Source of the DNA: Notolepis coatsorum | Taxonomy: Eukaryota; Chordata; Actinopteri; Aulopiformes; Paralepididae | Assembly (NCBI GenBank): GCA_963971535.1 | Contig: OZ020585.1 | Location: 161,466,226 to 161,530,225, forward strand | DNA: 64,000 nt | Reading direction: 5' to 3' | In this document: in pieces, positions 43,243 to 55,234 of the stretch | Position numbering within the stretch: the first letter of the stretch is position 1 | Layout of the letters: each line of letters begins with the position of its first letter | Program-made: the position numbers and the translations under genes | The notes under the pieces: model-generated | What the model was told of the DNA's origin: nothing | What the model saw: the letters and a program-made list of their open reading frames with translations, nothing else | The model's database searches: none

Positions 43243-46123
43243 CACTCAAGCTAGTGCAACCTGCACTTGACGGGAGAAACATGGGGGAGAAACTAACCCC
43301 AGAGCAGCAAGCAGAGATGAGGGCAACAAAGGGAGAAATTACCTTCGGGGGCCCTGACACGTGACACTCAAGCAAGTGCAAACTGCACTTGACATACCGC
43401 TCATCTGTCAAGAGGAAGAATATGTAGTGTTATTGTCATTTAGGAAGGAACATGACATAGAATACTACATGCATTTTGTATATATTTTAAGTATAATATG
43501 TAAAGATGTCCGTCCTTGCTCTAAACCCAGAGTAAAGTAAAGTGAATTTGTAATCTATTTCATTCAGAAGGGATTTCCTGACAGCAACCATTTGGTAGGT
43601 TAGCACCCTATCAACCATATCAGCTGCATGAGATGTACACTCACCAGCGCCTATGGGTAACAAATTGAGACTCTGCAAACTCTCATCGAGCTTAGCACCT
43701 TGACGCGGGGGGACAGAGCGAGCATCAGGGTCTCTGTATCCGACGGGCCTATCAGATTTGTGGAGACTTGGAAGCCTCAGCATACAGGACGCTGTGGTGC
43801 TTGGGCGGCCAAGTCACTGGTTTATAGGTCTGTCAAAACGGATTGGAGGTTCCGGGGCTTAGAACATGAGTTCAAGTGAGTTGGGCTGTATACTAATTAA
43901 ATAGGTATCAACAGCCGAAAGAATATTAACTGAAATAACTGGTCAGGTGTCTCTGGAGTAGAATTAGTTACAGATTTGAGTCAACCTTACTCAAGATTGG
44001 TCTTATCGGCAGAACCTCTCCAACCAAGACTCTTCCTAATGTTCGAGATCTGGAACACTGGTGACGTAGATGGTCTGCAGAGCGCAGCAGACAGCCAAAA
44101 GTATATTGGTAAAAAATCTATCAGGAACAAGAGAGGGTTGATAAGTAACGACTTGAAGTAGCGTTTACTCATGACTAAAAAGTTACGTAATGTTTTCTTA
44201 CAGTAAAAAAAAGTAGAAGGTTCTACTTAAAGAAAGGATCACGCTTAAAGTATATTTTTGTGATTACGGTAAAAAGGTTTACTCATGACTAAAAAGTTAC
44301 GTAATGTTTTCTTACAGTCAAAAAAGTAGAAGGTTCTACTTAAAGAAAGGATCACGCTTAAAGTATATTTTTGTGATTACGGTAAAAAGGTTTACTCATG
44401 ACTAAAAAGTTACGTAATGTTTTCTTACAGTCAAAAAAGTAGAAGGTTCTACTTAAAGAAAGGATCACACTTAAAGTATATTTTTGTGATTACGGTAAAA
44501 AGGTTTACTCATGACTTGAAGTAACTAAATGCTTACTTAAAGTCAGAACTTAAGTAGAAAAAAACTCTACTTTGTGAATAGCAGGCTGAAATAGCCATTG
44601 CGAATAGCAGGCTGAAATAGCCATTACGAATAGCAGGCTGAAATAGCCATTGCGAGCAGTAATGTTTACTTACAGTCGAAACCTAAGTAGAAAAATAGGT
44701 ACCAGGTCACCTGAACTAGAAATAACCTAATGTTTACTTAAAATCAGAATAAGTCCTGCATAAGTCCTGCTACTGTGACGGAAGTGGAACCGGCGTAATA
44801 ATACAGGCTGGTGTTATCAGCAGGAGCTGAGTCTATAAGAGGCTACATAGCCTGAATCTACAAGCTGGCTAACTAGCCGGAGCTAATACCAGACATAAAC
44901 AGTAACTAACTACCCAGTCTGGACCGAGACAAGCACAACACAGGGTAGACCCCCTGTGCAAGAAGGAAGTGGACGAAAACAACAGTCCGAAAGGTCTGTG
45001 AACAATGTGCGCTGGTAAGGGGGACAAAACCTGAACCAGTACCATCGAGACGAATAGCAGGCTGAAATAGCCATTGCGAGCAGGCTGAAATAGCCATTGC
45101 AAATAGGAGCGAATAGCAGGCTAACTAGCCATTGCTAAAAGGACGAGGCTACTCACATGATCAGACAGGTATATGATAACCTTGGACATGCCGGAAGTAA
45201 GAGGATGTTGGTATACCTGAGAACTAACAACATTCTCATACCTAAAGCCAAACAAAGAGCGATAACAGTCCGAAAGGCCTGTGAACAATGTGCGCTGGTA
45301 AAGGTGCGCTGGTAAAGGGACAAAACCTGAACCAGTGCCACACTGACTCCGGGGGGGGGCTGTCCCCCGGAGTCAGTGGACGACGCAGCGAATGGCAAGA
45401 AGGAATATACTGACTCAGGTCAGAAATCGGAAATGGAGGAAGACCGGGATAGGTCAAGCTCCAGAGCATCCTCAGGCTCCTCATCTAGACCTCCCAGACC
45501 TCCCAGACCTCCCAGACCTCCCAGACCTCCTAGACCTCCCAGACCGGACAGAGAGACATCGGCCTGGACCCAGGTTACAGGGCGACGAGAGCCCTGAATG
45601 GACCTGAAAGAGAGAAAAGGAATGAGTCCTCTGTGGACTGTATCTGTGATGTCCTGCGAGGCCTACGGACAGGGTCACAAGACCAGGCCAACCACACTTC
45701 AATAGAGGACTGCTGCTACAATTCTCGGGGATCCGTGGGGGTCGCCCGAGAAGTGACAAATCAACCTACCTCAAACTATGGGAGAGATCCAAGAGGTCAG
45801 AGGGGGCGACCCCAAGATGACCAAGATGACCAAGGTGACCAAGATGACCAAGACGACAACAGCCTGGGTGCATCGGCCGGGAACAACAGATGCAAGTCTT
45901 CCCGCCGGATACCAAGCAACAACGTGACCCCTATCCTGTCGAGCCGTCCAGCCAGGGAACAACAGATGCAAGTCTTCCCGCCGGCTACCAGGGTAACAAG
46001 GTACCGAGATGGCAGAGGGGGTGTGGAGAGTCACAGCCACGTGACCCCACAATCGCCATCTCGTCCCCCAGTACAGACGCTATTAAGACAATGGAAAATG
46101 ACCGCCCAGAATGACAGAGTGGG
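43243..46123 (+). other. Outer element noncoding interior with short repeats
   Basis: About 2.9 kb without a convincing gene. It holds three ~114-bp repeats (near 44168, 44281 and 44396; TGACTAAAAAGTTACGTAAT), several GAATAGCAGGCTGAAATAGC units (44578-44650 and 45050-45130), a 9-bp CTCCCAGAC array (45487-45545) and a 12-bp GACCAAGATGAC array (45815-45860). ORFs at 45376-45597 and 45633-46157 are composed of these repeats. The last bases (CAGAATGACAGAGTGGG) precede the 3' LTR. Confidence 0.6.
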
Positions 46124-48564
46124 TGTGAAGTGCCACAGAACAAGTGACACTTTTTGACAATGACATCCTGAGTCGTTCCAATATAGCCGTATATACCTAT
46201 TTTTCACATGTAATTATATGCTTCATTATTCAATTGATGATGGACAAAGATCTCCCAGAATGACAGAGTGGGTGTGAAGTGCCACAGAACAAGTGACACT
46301 TTTGGACAATGACATCCTGGGTCGTTCCTATATGACCAGTATAAATAGCTCTATGATGGCTCTACTTATAAAAAATGGAACTGAGCCTTTAAATGTCTCC
46401 ATAGAAGGGGCCGGTGTCTGTGAAAAGGGAGTGAACCTGCGGAATGTGAGGCCATGGAGAAGAAAGGGGCCACTATAGCCGTATAAACTATTTTTCACAT
46501 GTAATAATTATGGAAACATATATACTGTTGGTATAAAGGTATATATATATAATGCTATATTAATTATATGTTTCATAATTCTCTGCTTAAAAAGAATGAT
46601 ATGCTTGGCGATGATACCTACAGAAGGTATCATAACCCTTGCCTGTCCTGCCTGCATTCTCTTACTGTTCTGCCTGTTCTGTACTGTTCTGCCTGTTTCT
46701 CTTACTGTTAGAGTGAGTCAGAACGAAAGAGGCCCCATGCAGTAAGGGAGTGACCGGCTGGAATGCAAGGCCAAGAACAGGGAGTCCTGAATCTATAGAG
46801 GGAAATCTTAAAAAACTATATAACAATTAAATGTTTAATGTGTACAGTAAAAGTTTTCATAAATGGCATGCTTATAATTAATAGGAATTAACTGTCATTA
46901 GAGAATAATACTAAAAGAATGATGGGTAAAAACTGCTTTCTGGAGGAGATCTTTTAGGAAGCTTGATAAGAAATCCTAGGGATGGCTTCGTGCCCGGTAC
47001 CATGTCACGTGATCCCCACAGACAAAGCAGTTGTCTGTTCTGAAGGAATAAGGGACTTTCTGTTACTTAAAAACCACTAGGTAACGAGAAGTAACGTTAG
47101 TACCAAGAAGGAGGAGCTCATACGAATTACGTATTGTACTCTGGTTTGCTAAACAAAAATGACAGCCTGTGACTTCACTGTGTTTAGACCAATCGGAAAT
47201 ATTGTAAGATGGATATAAAAGGGACGGTTGCCCTTTCAAGAGCCTGACTTTTTGGGGAGAGAAGAAGAATGGTGCTTGACACGGGGCACAAGCCGTGCAG
47301 AGATGAGATGTTCTGTTTTCTGCTTATTTTAAACTGAATGGAGATCCTGCTGCCAGACACGGGGCACAAGCCGTGCAGAGATGAGATGTTCTGTTTTCTG
47401 CTTATTTTAAACTGAATTGGGTGCTTTCCACTTCAGTCTCTTCTTGTAACTAGCTTTTTCTAATTAAAATTACCTCTTTATAAATATGATTTGTATCCTT
47501 TCTTCTGACCAGACGACCGGGTAAGCATGAAATGTGTTTTGCCTTGTAACTTCACCCTATTGCGTTTTGATTAATGATACAAACTTTAGAAGTGGGGCTT
47601 TATCCATATGGAGGCCTAAAGAGAAAAATGTCAACCACGCGGTCCCGTGTTGCATTTTTGATTAATGATAAAAACTTTAGAATAAGTGGCTTTATCCCTG
47701 CATTAAGGACTAAAGGTGGATTCTGTATAATGGGATTATCAAGTAAAGCCATATAGTGATAATACGTGTACTTAGGAGACATATGATTATGTATTAAGGC
47801 TAAATGGAATAAGTGGCTTTATCCCTGCATTAAGGACTAAAGGTGGATTCTGTATAATGGGATTATCAAGTAAAGCCATATAGTGATAATACGTGTACTT
47901 AGGAGACATATGATTATGTATTAAGGCAAAATAGAATAAGTGGCTTTATCCCTGCATTAAGGACTAAAGGTGGATTCTGTATAATGGGATTATCAAGTAA
48001 AGCCATATAGTGATAATACGTGTACTTAGGAGACATATGATTATGTATTAAGGCAAAATAGAATAAGTGGCTTTATCCCTGCATTAAGGACTAAAGGTGG
48101 ATTCTGTATAATGGGATTATCAGGTAAAGCCATATAGTGATAATAGGTGTACTTAGGAGACATATGATTATGTATTAAGGCAAAATAGAATAAGTGGCTT
48201 TATCCCTGCATTAAGGACTAAAGGTGGATTCTGTATAATGGGATTATCAAGTAAAGCCATACAGTGATAATACGTGTAACGGATAAGGAAAATGGACCTC
48301 ATCTAATTAAAGAGAGTCCGTCCCAGTGCAAATAAAATAAAAGATTCCGCAACTTCAATCACTCGACCTAAGGTCGATGACTGACGGGGGTCGGAACGGT
48401 GCATTCGCTGTCTCTTGTCGGTCAGTGGTAACAACAACATTTTGTAGACTCGTTTGGTTCTGCGTGTCAACCGCTTCGCAGGACGCTGTTTGATGTCAAG
48501 ATAAGCAGACCAATGAGTTATGAAGTTATCGATCTGACCTAAGAGCCAGCGTGGGCATTCAACA
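46124..48564 (+). repeat. Outer element 3' LTR
   Basis: 2441 bp, TGTGAAGTGC ... CATTCAACA. It contains five copies of a 127-bp unit starting at 47681, 47808, 47935, 48062 and 48189, whereas the 5' LTR has one. Confidence 0.93.
47681..48275. repeat. 127-bp tandem repeat within 3' LTR
   Basis: Five near-identical units beginning AATAAGTGGCTTTATCCCTG at exact 127-bp spacing; the last is partial and runs into the common LTR end. Confidence 0.95.
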
Positions 48565-48586
48565 GTTATATACATAACCTTACGTT

Positions 48587-48769
48587 ATTAATTGCTCCAG
48601 TATGTCAGTGGTTAATACAGTGTGTGGAATTTGTTCTCATAGTTCTATCTTTAGAATTATACCAGTCTATAGGTAGTTTCACTGGGGTTTTGTTGCTAGG
48701 GAACAGTTACTTTGGACACAAAGGTATTTCCTGTCAGTTGTTGCATTAGCAAACAATGTTTTAGAATAA
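48587..48769. other. No gene seen
   Basis: Flank of the DIRS-like element. AT-rich, with no recognisable coding or RNA feature before the LINE similarity starts near 48770. Confidence 0.5.
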
Positions 48770-49963
48770 CAGAACATGAGGTGAGGAGGACCTTTAAGAA
48801 AGTGAATATCAGGAAGGCAGCAGGACCGGACGGCATCCCCGGCTGTCCCGACCAACTGGCCCCGGTATTCACTGACATCTTTAACCTGTCCTTAGAACAG
48901 GCTGTCATCCCCACCTGTCTGAAGAAGTCCACCATCATCCCTGTACCCAAAAAATCTACGCCTGCTTGCCTCAACGACTACTAAGAGGCAGGGGAACTAT
49001 GTGAGAATGCTGTTCATCGACTACAGCTCAGCATTCAATACCATAGTCCCCTCCAAACTCATAGCCAAGCTCAGGGACCTGGGCTTGAACTATGACCTCT
49101 GCCAGTGGGTCTTGGACTTCCTGACGGGCAGACCCCAGGTGGTAAGAGCAGGCAACTCCACCTCCTCATCCATCACGCTCAACATAGGGGCCCCCCAGGG
49201 CTGTGTTCTGAGCCCCCTCCTCTACTCCCTGTACACACATGACTGTGTGGCACGGCGGAACAACAACACAATCATCAAATTTGCTGATGACACAGTAGTG
49301 GTGGGCCTGATCTCTGCCAACAACGAGAGGGTCTACCTGGAAGAGGTAGAGAATCTGTCACAGTGGTGTCAGGAGAACTGCCTCTCCCTGAACGTCAGCA
49401 AAACAAAAGAGATGATTGTGGACTTCAGGAGGTCGGGGGTCAGGGACTACAGCCCCCTCAGCATCGACGGGGCACCGGTTGAGAGAGTCAACAGTTTTAA
49501 GTACCTTGGAGCCCACATATCCGAGGATTTGACATGGACCACACACATTGACAGTGTTGTGAAGAAGGCACGACAACGCCTCTACTTCCTCAGGCGCCTA
49601 AGGAAGTTCCAAGTCAGTCAGAATATCCTTAAGAACTTCTACTCATGTACAATAGAGAGCATCCTGACTGGCAATATCACCTCCTGGTTTGGGAATAGCA
49701 CCACACAAGACCGAAGCAGACTACAGAGAGTGGCACGTTCAGCCGAACGCACAATTGGAGGGGGGCTTCCCACTCTCCAAGACATTTACAACAAGCGGTG
49801 CAGGGGTAAGGCTAAGAGAATTATTAAGGACTCCAGCCACCCAAACAACTGCCTCTTTGAACTGCTGGGGTCAGGCAAGCGATACCGGAGTCTCATGGCA
49901 AGCACAGAAAGACTCAGAAGAAGCTTCTATCCCCAGGCCATCAGGTTGTTCAACGAACAATAA
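48712..49963 (+). pseudogene. CR1/Rex-like RT, internally deleted
   Basis: The first frame (to 48984) has KAAGPDGIPGCPDQLAPVF and [11 protein letters not shown], the RT fingers. A stop and junction at about 48982-48990 remove the segment up to box A. The second frame (49001-49963, 320 codons) resumes at [13 protein letters not shown] with box [14 protein letters not shown], catalytic FADDTVVV and the thumb and C-terminus ([31 protein letters not shown]). Codons upstream of about 48770 are not LINE-derived. The copy is dead. Confidence 0.87.
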
Positions 49964-49971
49964 CACTATGC

Positions 49972-50635
49972 TGTGAGGGCTGTGTGTGTGTGTGTGTGTA
50001 GGTCATGAGCAGATAACAGGGACTCTTAAAGTTATCCATGAAATGGACAACCACTAGACTGCTTACGCAGATATTTTAGGAGAGGGGAAAAATTAAACAA
50101 CCGAAAACAACCTTTACAGGTGGAAATCTCAAAGTGAGTAATTAAGAAAATAAATCAAGTCCCAAAAACAGGACTACTCTCAATAAAGAGGTATAGTATA
50201 AAAGTAAATAAGCCACAAGGACACCTCCTAATAAAGGAGTTTATATTGGAAAAAGTAAAACAATAAACCTCCACTAAGGGAGTTTATGTGTAGAATCACG
50301 TGAGTAGCCTAAAATAAGAATGACTACCATAAAGCTCAATTCTGAATCAGAGATCAGACTACACTTCAATATAATGAGCGTGACCAAAAGGACAGCCAAC
50401 ACTAGGAACATGAAAAAGCAGTTGACACTGCGATCTTCAAACTTAAATAGACTCCACATGGCCATAGGCACAGCTGCACTGCATCAGGTGCAATCAAGCC
50501 CACACACCTGCCGACCCATGAGGCAATTAACCACAGGGAACAGGAATTGACAGCTATCCCTCACAGAGAGGTGAAATAAAGCAAAAATAGACAGCTGTCC
50601 CTCACAGAAAGGTGAAATAAGGCAAAAACCATGAC
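49972..50635 (-). repeat. Gypsy 3' LTR
   Basis: Matches 55235-55884 with small differences (for example an extra TTAAAGTTATCC stretch near 50027 and a GTGACC versus GTGAAC change). A (TG)n tract lies at the outer end. Confidence 0.92.
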
Positions 50636-50671
50636 AGGACCCCCCCTCTAGGGGGCGGCTCCAGACGGACC

Positions 50672-52217
50672 CTATGAGACACGTCTCTGAAACTCCCGAA
50701 CAAGCTCAGGGTCCAAGATGTCCCTGGCCGGAACCCACGTGCGCTCCTCTGGCCCATAACCCTGCCAGTCCACCAGGTACTGTATACCCCTACCAACCCG
50801 CCTACTGGACAGGATACGCCGTACAGTATACACAGGTTGGCCATCAACGAATCGAGGGGGAGGTGGAGGTCTCTCTGCAGGAACCAACCTGCTCCTCCGA
50901 ACCGGCTTAAGGCGGGATACGTGAAATGTAGGGTGTACCCTCATCGACGAGGGTAACCGAAGACGCATCGTGACTGGGTTTATCTTGCAAACAATAGTGA
51001 AAGGGCCCACAAAACGGGGAGCGAGTTTGCGCGACTCCACCCGTAATGGAAGGTAGCGTGTGGAAAGCCACACCTGTTGGCCCACACGGTAGGAAGGCGC
51101 AGGGCGACGGTGTACATCCGCCGACCGCTTGTGCCGGGCCGCAGCACGCACAAGAGCCGAACGCACCCTCTTCCATGTCGCCCGAGACCGACGGATAAAC
51201 GCCTCGCAGATGGCACCCCCACGTCCCTCTCCTGTTCAGGAAACAGTGGAGGCTGATACCCAAACTGAACGTCAAATGGGGAGAGACCAGTGGATGCATT
51301 GCACAATGAATTATGCGCATATTCTGCCCATGCCAGTTGGTGATTCCAAGTGGTCGGATTGGAGGAGGCAGAGCAGCGAAGCGTACTCTCCATAGGCTGG
51401 TTGGTGCGCTCTGTTTGCCCATTGCTCTCCAGGTGGAACCCTGATGACAGGCTAACCGTCGCACCCAGTATAGCACAGAATGCCTTCCAAAACGAGCAGT
51501 AAACTGGGGTCCACGGTCCGACACCACGTCCTGGCAGATGCCATGAATTCGGAAGACATGGTCAACCACCAGTTGAGCGGTCTCCTGAGCAGATGGCAGC
51601 TTGACCAGCGGAATGAAGTGAGCTGCTTTGGAGAACCTATCCACCACTACCATGATGACGCTGTGACCATTAGAAGGAGGCAGACCAGTGACAAAATCCA
51701 TGGCGATGTGGCTCCACGGACGACTAGGAATGGGCAAAGGATGAAGCAGCCCTGGTGGTGACTGTTGAGAGACTTTGTTCCGTGCACAAACGGGGCAGGC
51801 TGCCACAAATTCCCGAATGTCCTTCATCATACCAGGCCACCAGAACCTTCTGGCCAAGAAGTCACGAGTTCTGTGCACTCCGGGATGTCCTGTCAGCCGA
51901 GAGGAGTGGCCCCACTTCAACACCCGAGAACGAATGCTGTTTGGTACAAATAACCGACCCGGGGGCACCCCACCCGGATCTGGTTCCAAACGTTGTGCCC
52001 TCCGCACAGCAGAGTCAATGCTCCATGTCACAGGAGCTAGGATCTGTCCTGCAGGAACAATGGGCTCAGGAGGATGGTCCTCTTCTGATCCATCATATAA
52101 CCGGGAAAGAGCATCCGGCTTGATATTTTTAGACCCGGGACGGTACGTCAGGAGGAAATTAAACCGAGAGAAAAACAGTGACCAGCGAGCCTGTCGCGAG
52201 CTTCTTCTCTGAGCACC
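50672..52217 (-). pseudogene. Gypsy integrase and chromodomain, frameshifted
   Basis: Downstream of an in-frame TAG the same frame continues (52031-50907) with the integrase HHCC zinc finger ([10 protein letters not shown] ... CPVCARNK) and the first catalytic Asp motifs ([21 protein letters not shown]). The frame is then lost. The rest of the core continues in a second frame (51393-50980: [19 protein letters not shown]) and the C-terminus in a third (51166-50672). This last part ends in a chromodomain, [17 protein letters not shown], which binds histone marks and directs integration in chromoviruses. Confidence 0.87.
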
Positions 52218-54167
52218 CTAGATATATTCCAAATTTGTATGGTCTGTCCAGACTGTGAATGGGTGCTCAGCTCCCTCTAGCCAATGGCGCCACTCCTCCA
52301 ATGCCAACTTGACCGCCAACAGCTCTCTGTCCCCAACATCATAGTTTCTTTCAGCCGGCGAGAGCCCACATGAATAGTATGCACATGGGTGTACCTTACC
52401 GTCGGACGATGAGCGTTGAGACAGAATAGCTCCGACTCCAAGCTCAGAAGCATCCACCTCGACGATAAATGGCAGGGATGGGTTAGGAGTAATGAGGATA
52501 GGCTCAGAACTGAACCTTCTTCTAAGCTCAATGAACGCTGCCTCAGCCTTGGGAGTCCACTGGAAATGGGAAGGTGCTGTCTTCCTGGTGAGTGCAGTGA
52601 TAGGCGCTACCACTGAACTGAAATTACGAATAAAACGACGGTAGAAGTTTGCAAATCCTAGGAATCGTTGCACCTGCTTGACCGAGACGGGTGTAGGCCA
52701 GTCTGTCACTGCTGACACCTTCTTGGGGTCCATTTGAATCCTCCCCTCAGATACAATGAATCCCAGAAAGGTCACAGAGCGGACATGGAAGGCACACTTC
52801 TCAGCCTTCACAAACAACCGTGCATCCAAAAGGCACCTCAAGACCTGCCTGACATGTTTGACATGGTCAGAAATGGACTTGGAGAATATCAGAATGTCAT
52901 CTAAGTAGACGAAAACAAACTTTTCCAACATCTCCCTGAGCACGTCATTGATTAACGCCTGAAAAACCGAAGGGGCATTAGTAAGACCAAATGGCATCAC
53001 CAGGTATTTGTAGTGACCATTATAAGTGTTGAACGCGGTCTTCCACTCATCCCCTTGGCGTATGCGCACCAGATTGTAGGCATTGCGGAGATCAAGTTTG
53101 GTAAAAATGGATGCCCCCTGGAGGTGTTCGAACGCCGAGTTCATCAGGGGAAGGGGATACCGGTTTTTTACTGTAATGCTGTTCAGACCTCTGTAGTCGA
53201 TGCAGGGTCTCAGTCCTCCATCCTTTTTTCCCACAAAAAAGAATCTAGCACCCGCAGGTGAAGTGGAAGGTCTAATAAAACCGGTAGCCACAGCCTCCTT
53301 GATGTAGGTGTTCATAGCTGCGCTTTCGGGGACCGACAACGAGTACAAGGAACCACGAGGGGGAATAGAGCCCGGCTGCAATTCAATGGCGCAATCATAA
53401 GGTCGGTGCGGTGGCAGGATGGTGACCCTTTGTTTGCTAAACACCTCACTGAGGTCAGCATAGACAGTGGGAACTCCCTCTGGTAACGGGTGTGACTCCA
53501 CGCTCATGATGTTGGTGCTCTCCATGAGGGGGTCAGCTGTACAAGTAAGCGAGGAGAAGTCCTCACACAGAGCCTCTAAACTGTCCTCCGCCAGAACCTC
53601 CTCACCGAGGGAGTCCCAATCAAACTGTGGATCCCATTCCAAACTCCCATCCTGATCGACAGATGGCTCGGAGTGCAATGGTTGAGAGAGTGGGCTCTGG
53701 AAACCAAGACTGCCCACTGCTTCAACAGGATCACAACCGCTCTCACTAAACTGATCATAACTCGTGGGTGACGGAGGAATTTGGAAACAACGGTGACGGC
53801 ATTGGGAGCCCCACTGCATGACAGTGTCCCTCTCCTCACCCCAATTTATCTGTGGCTTGTGTTTACTAAGCCAAGAATGACCCAGTACAATGGGATACGT
53901 GGGGCAATCCACCAAAAATAATCGAATGCGCTCAGAATGGTTCCCATAAGCAACCCGCATAGATAAATAATTGGTTCTTTTGGTGACACTGCCTGTACCC
54001 AATGGCCGTCCATCAAGCGCTGTGACACTACAGGGCTTATGGAGGGAATGTACAGGTATTTTAGAGTTCTCAGCCCATCTGGAATCGATGAAACTGTCCA
54101 CTGCCCCTGAGTCTAAAAAGGCGTTAACCTTAACAGACTGCCTATTCCAGCCTAAAACCACAGGCAA
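52218..54167 (-). pseudogene. Gypsy pol: protease, RT, RNase H; ends at premature stop
   Basis: 650 codons including the stop. A retropepsin motif [12 protein letters not shown] lies at about residue 19, then the RT with [30 protein letters not shown] and the catalytic VYLDDILIF (about residue 417), and RNase H with [13 protein letters not shown] (about residue 566). The TAG at 52218-52220 falls just after the RNase H motif TDHTNLEYI, and the same frame remains open beyond it, so it is a nonsense mutation. The pol frame differs from that of gag, so expression would need frameshifting or upstream overlap. Confidence 0.9.
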
Positions 54168-54216
54168 AAAGGTTAGAAAGGGGTGATGTGATGTCTCACT
54201 AGTGTCTCTCGGCCCA

Positions 54217-55221
54217 CTAGCGAGACTGACCGTTTCCCTTCAGTTTCGGACACTCCACCCTCGTGTGACCTTTTCTCCTGCAGTACCGGCACCAGTCCAC
54301 ATGAGAACCAGTCTGCCTGGAGTCACGCACAGAAGTGCTGTCCACCTGCATAGGTTCAGACGAGCTGGCCACTGAAGGTTGTGGAGGAAAGGACGAAACT
54401 TCCTCCAGCAGGACACGAAAACGTTGGCCCCGCCTCTCACGCTCACGGTCTCTGATCCGGTTATCAACGCGTATGGCGGTAGTGACCAGTGTGTCAAAAT
54501 TGTCTGGAGATCCCACAACCGCCAAAGCATCTTTAACCTGATTAGATAACGCGTTGGTGAACAAAGTGATGAGTGGTCCCTCAGGCCAGCCTGTAGCCCC
54601 AGCCAGTGTCCTGAAAGCGATGGAAAACTCAGCTACACTACTGGCGCCCTGGCGCATGCGTGTCAGCTTCATGGCGACCTCTTTATCGTATAGTTCATGA
54701 TCAAAAACGATCTCCATCTCATTCATGAGTCCCTGTGAGTCGTTTAAAACTGGGGCCTGAGCCTGTATGAGTGGAACAGCCCAATCAAGGGCAGGTCCCT
54801 CCAACAGGGATAGAATTAGGGCAACACGTGAATCCTCAGACTGAAAACGAGAAGGCTGGGCTCTGTACACTATTTGGCATTGTGCCAAAAAACCACGGCA
54901 TTTACCTGACTCCCCATTAAAGCGTGAGGGGAGCTGGACTTTAGCCTCACAAGGTAATGACCGGGGGCCTGTGAGTAGTGCTTGAGAGACATTAGGTGGG
55001 CTCTGGTGAGGGGGAGGTAATTGTGCATTGGCTATGCGGTCAGCCAAATCACGCATGGCACTATCCATTTTGCGCAATCCTTCATACATCTCCCCATGCT
55101 GTTGCACCATGAGAGCTTGTTGTTGTTGTAATTGTACAATAGCTTCCTCATGTGAAAGCAATCCTTGACGCTGCGCAGCTAGTGCTTGTTCGAGACCTGT
55201 GTTATCTGCTGACCCAGTCAT
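54217..55221 (-). CDS. Gypsy Gag
   Basis: 334 codons, apparently intact. The start ATG (55221) is 13 nt after the 5' LTR. A Gln-rich coiled coil (about residues 10-65) is followed by the retrotransposon gag core ([32 protein letters not shown]) and a CX2CX4HX4C knuckle [14 protein letters not shown] near the C-terminus. The product forms the particle and binds element RNA. Confidence 0.9.
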   Translation of the reverse strand: MTGSADNTGLEQALAAQRQGLLSHEEAIVQLQQQQALMVQQHGEMYEGLRKMDSAMRDLADRIANAQLPPPHQSPPNVSQALLTGPRSLPCEAKVQLPSRFNGESGKCRGFLAQCQIVYRAQPSRFQSEDSRVALILSLLEGPALDWAVPLIQAQAPVLNDSQGLMNEMEIVFDHELYDKEVAMKLTRMRQGASSVAEFSIAFRTLAGATGWPEGPLITLFTNALSNQVKDALAVVGSPDNFDTLVTTAIRVDNRIRDRERERRGQRFRVLLEEVSSFPPQPSVASSSEPMQVDSTSVRDSRQTGSHVDWCRYCRRKGHTRVECPKLKGNGQSR

Positions 55222-55222
55222 G

Positions 55223-55232
55223 GCTTTTTCAT
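55223..55232 (-). promoter_or_regulatory. Self-priming site next to 5' LTR
   Basis: On the minus strand ATGAAAAAGC, two bases after the 5' LTR, is the exact complement of GCTTTTTCAT at the predicted transcript start (55668-55659). This is the position and logic of the Tf1/sushi self-priming site. Confidence 0.65.
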
Positions 55233-55234
55233 TC

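Larger units (their letters stand above)
30774..48564 (+). mobile_element. Giant non-autonomous LTR retrotransposon (outer)
   Basis: A 5-bp duplication GTTAT flanks it (30769-30773 and 48565-48569). LTRs run TGTGAAGTGC ... CATTCAACA. The 5' LTR is 30774-32399 plus 40421-40732, because the BEL/Pao element interrupts it. The 3' LTR is 46124-48564. The internal region (40733-46123) has a TGG-starting primer-site-like sequence, an 83-bp repeat array and one repeat-rich ORF, but no protease, RT or integrase, so movement would need proteins from another element. The LTRs differ at very few bases apart from a 127-bp repeat expansion, which indicates a recent insertion. Confidence 0.85.
25209..48586 (+). 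mobile_element. DIRS-like element (copy A), non-autonomous, twice interrupted
   Basis: The termini are GTTCTATATC at 25209 and ACCTTACGTT ending at 48586. A left inverted repeat (25209-25394) matches the right one (30063-30773 plus 48570-48586). An internal complementary region at 29944-30036 joins the complements of both ends through a shared AAC/GTT, the hallmark of DIRS circular intermediates. A gag-like ORF is present, but I see no RT, RNase H, methyltransferase or tyrosine recombinase. A SINE (30117-30619) and a giant LTR element (30774-48564) interrupt the right repeat. Removing those, the element is about 5.1 kb. Confidence 0.72.

Noticed and set aside
45376..46157. Pro-rich and Asp/Gln-rich ORFs near the outer 3' LTR
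   Set aside because: They are translations of 9-bp and 12-bp tandem repeats, and one runs into the LTR.
30774..48564. Outer LTR element as the same family as the inner BEL/Pao
   Set aside because: LTR ends share only a short TGT/GTGAAG resemblance, the primer sites differ, and the interiors are unrelated.
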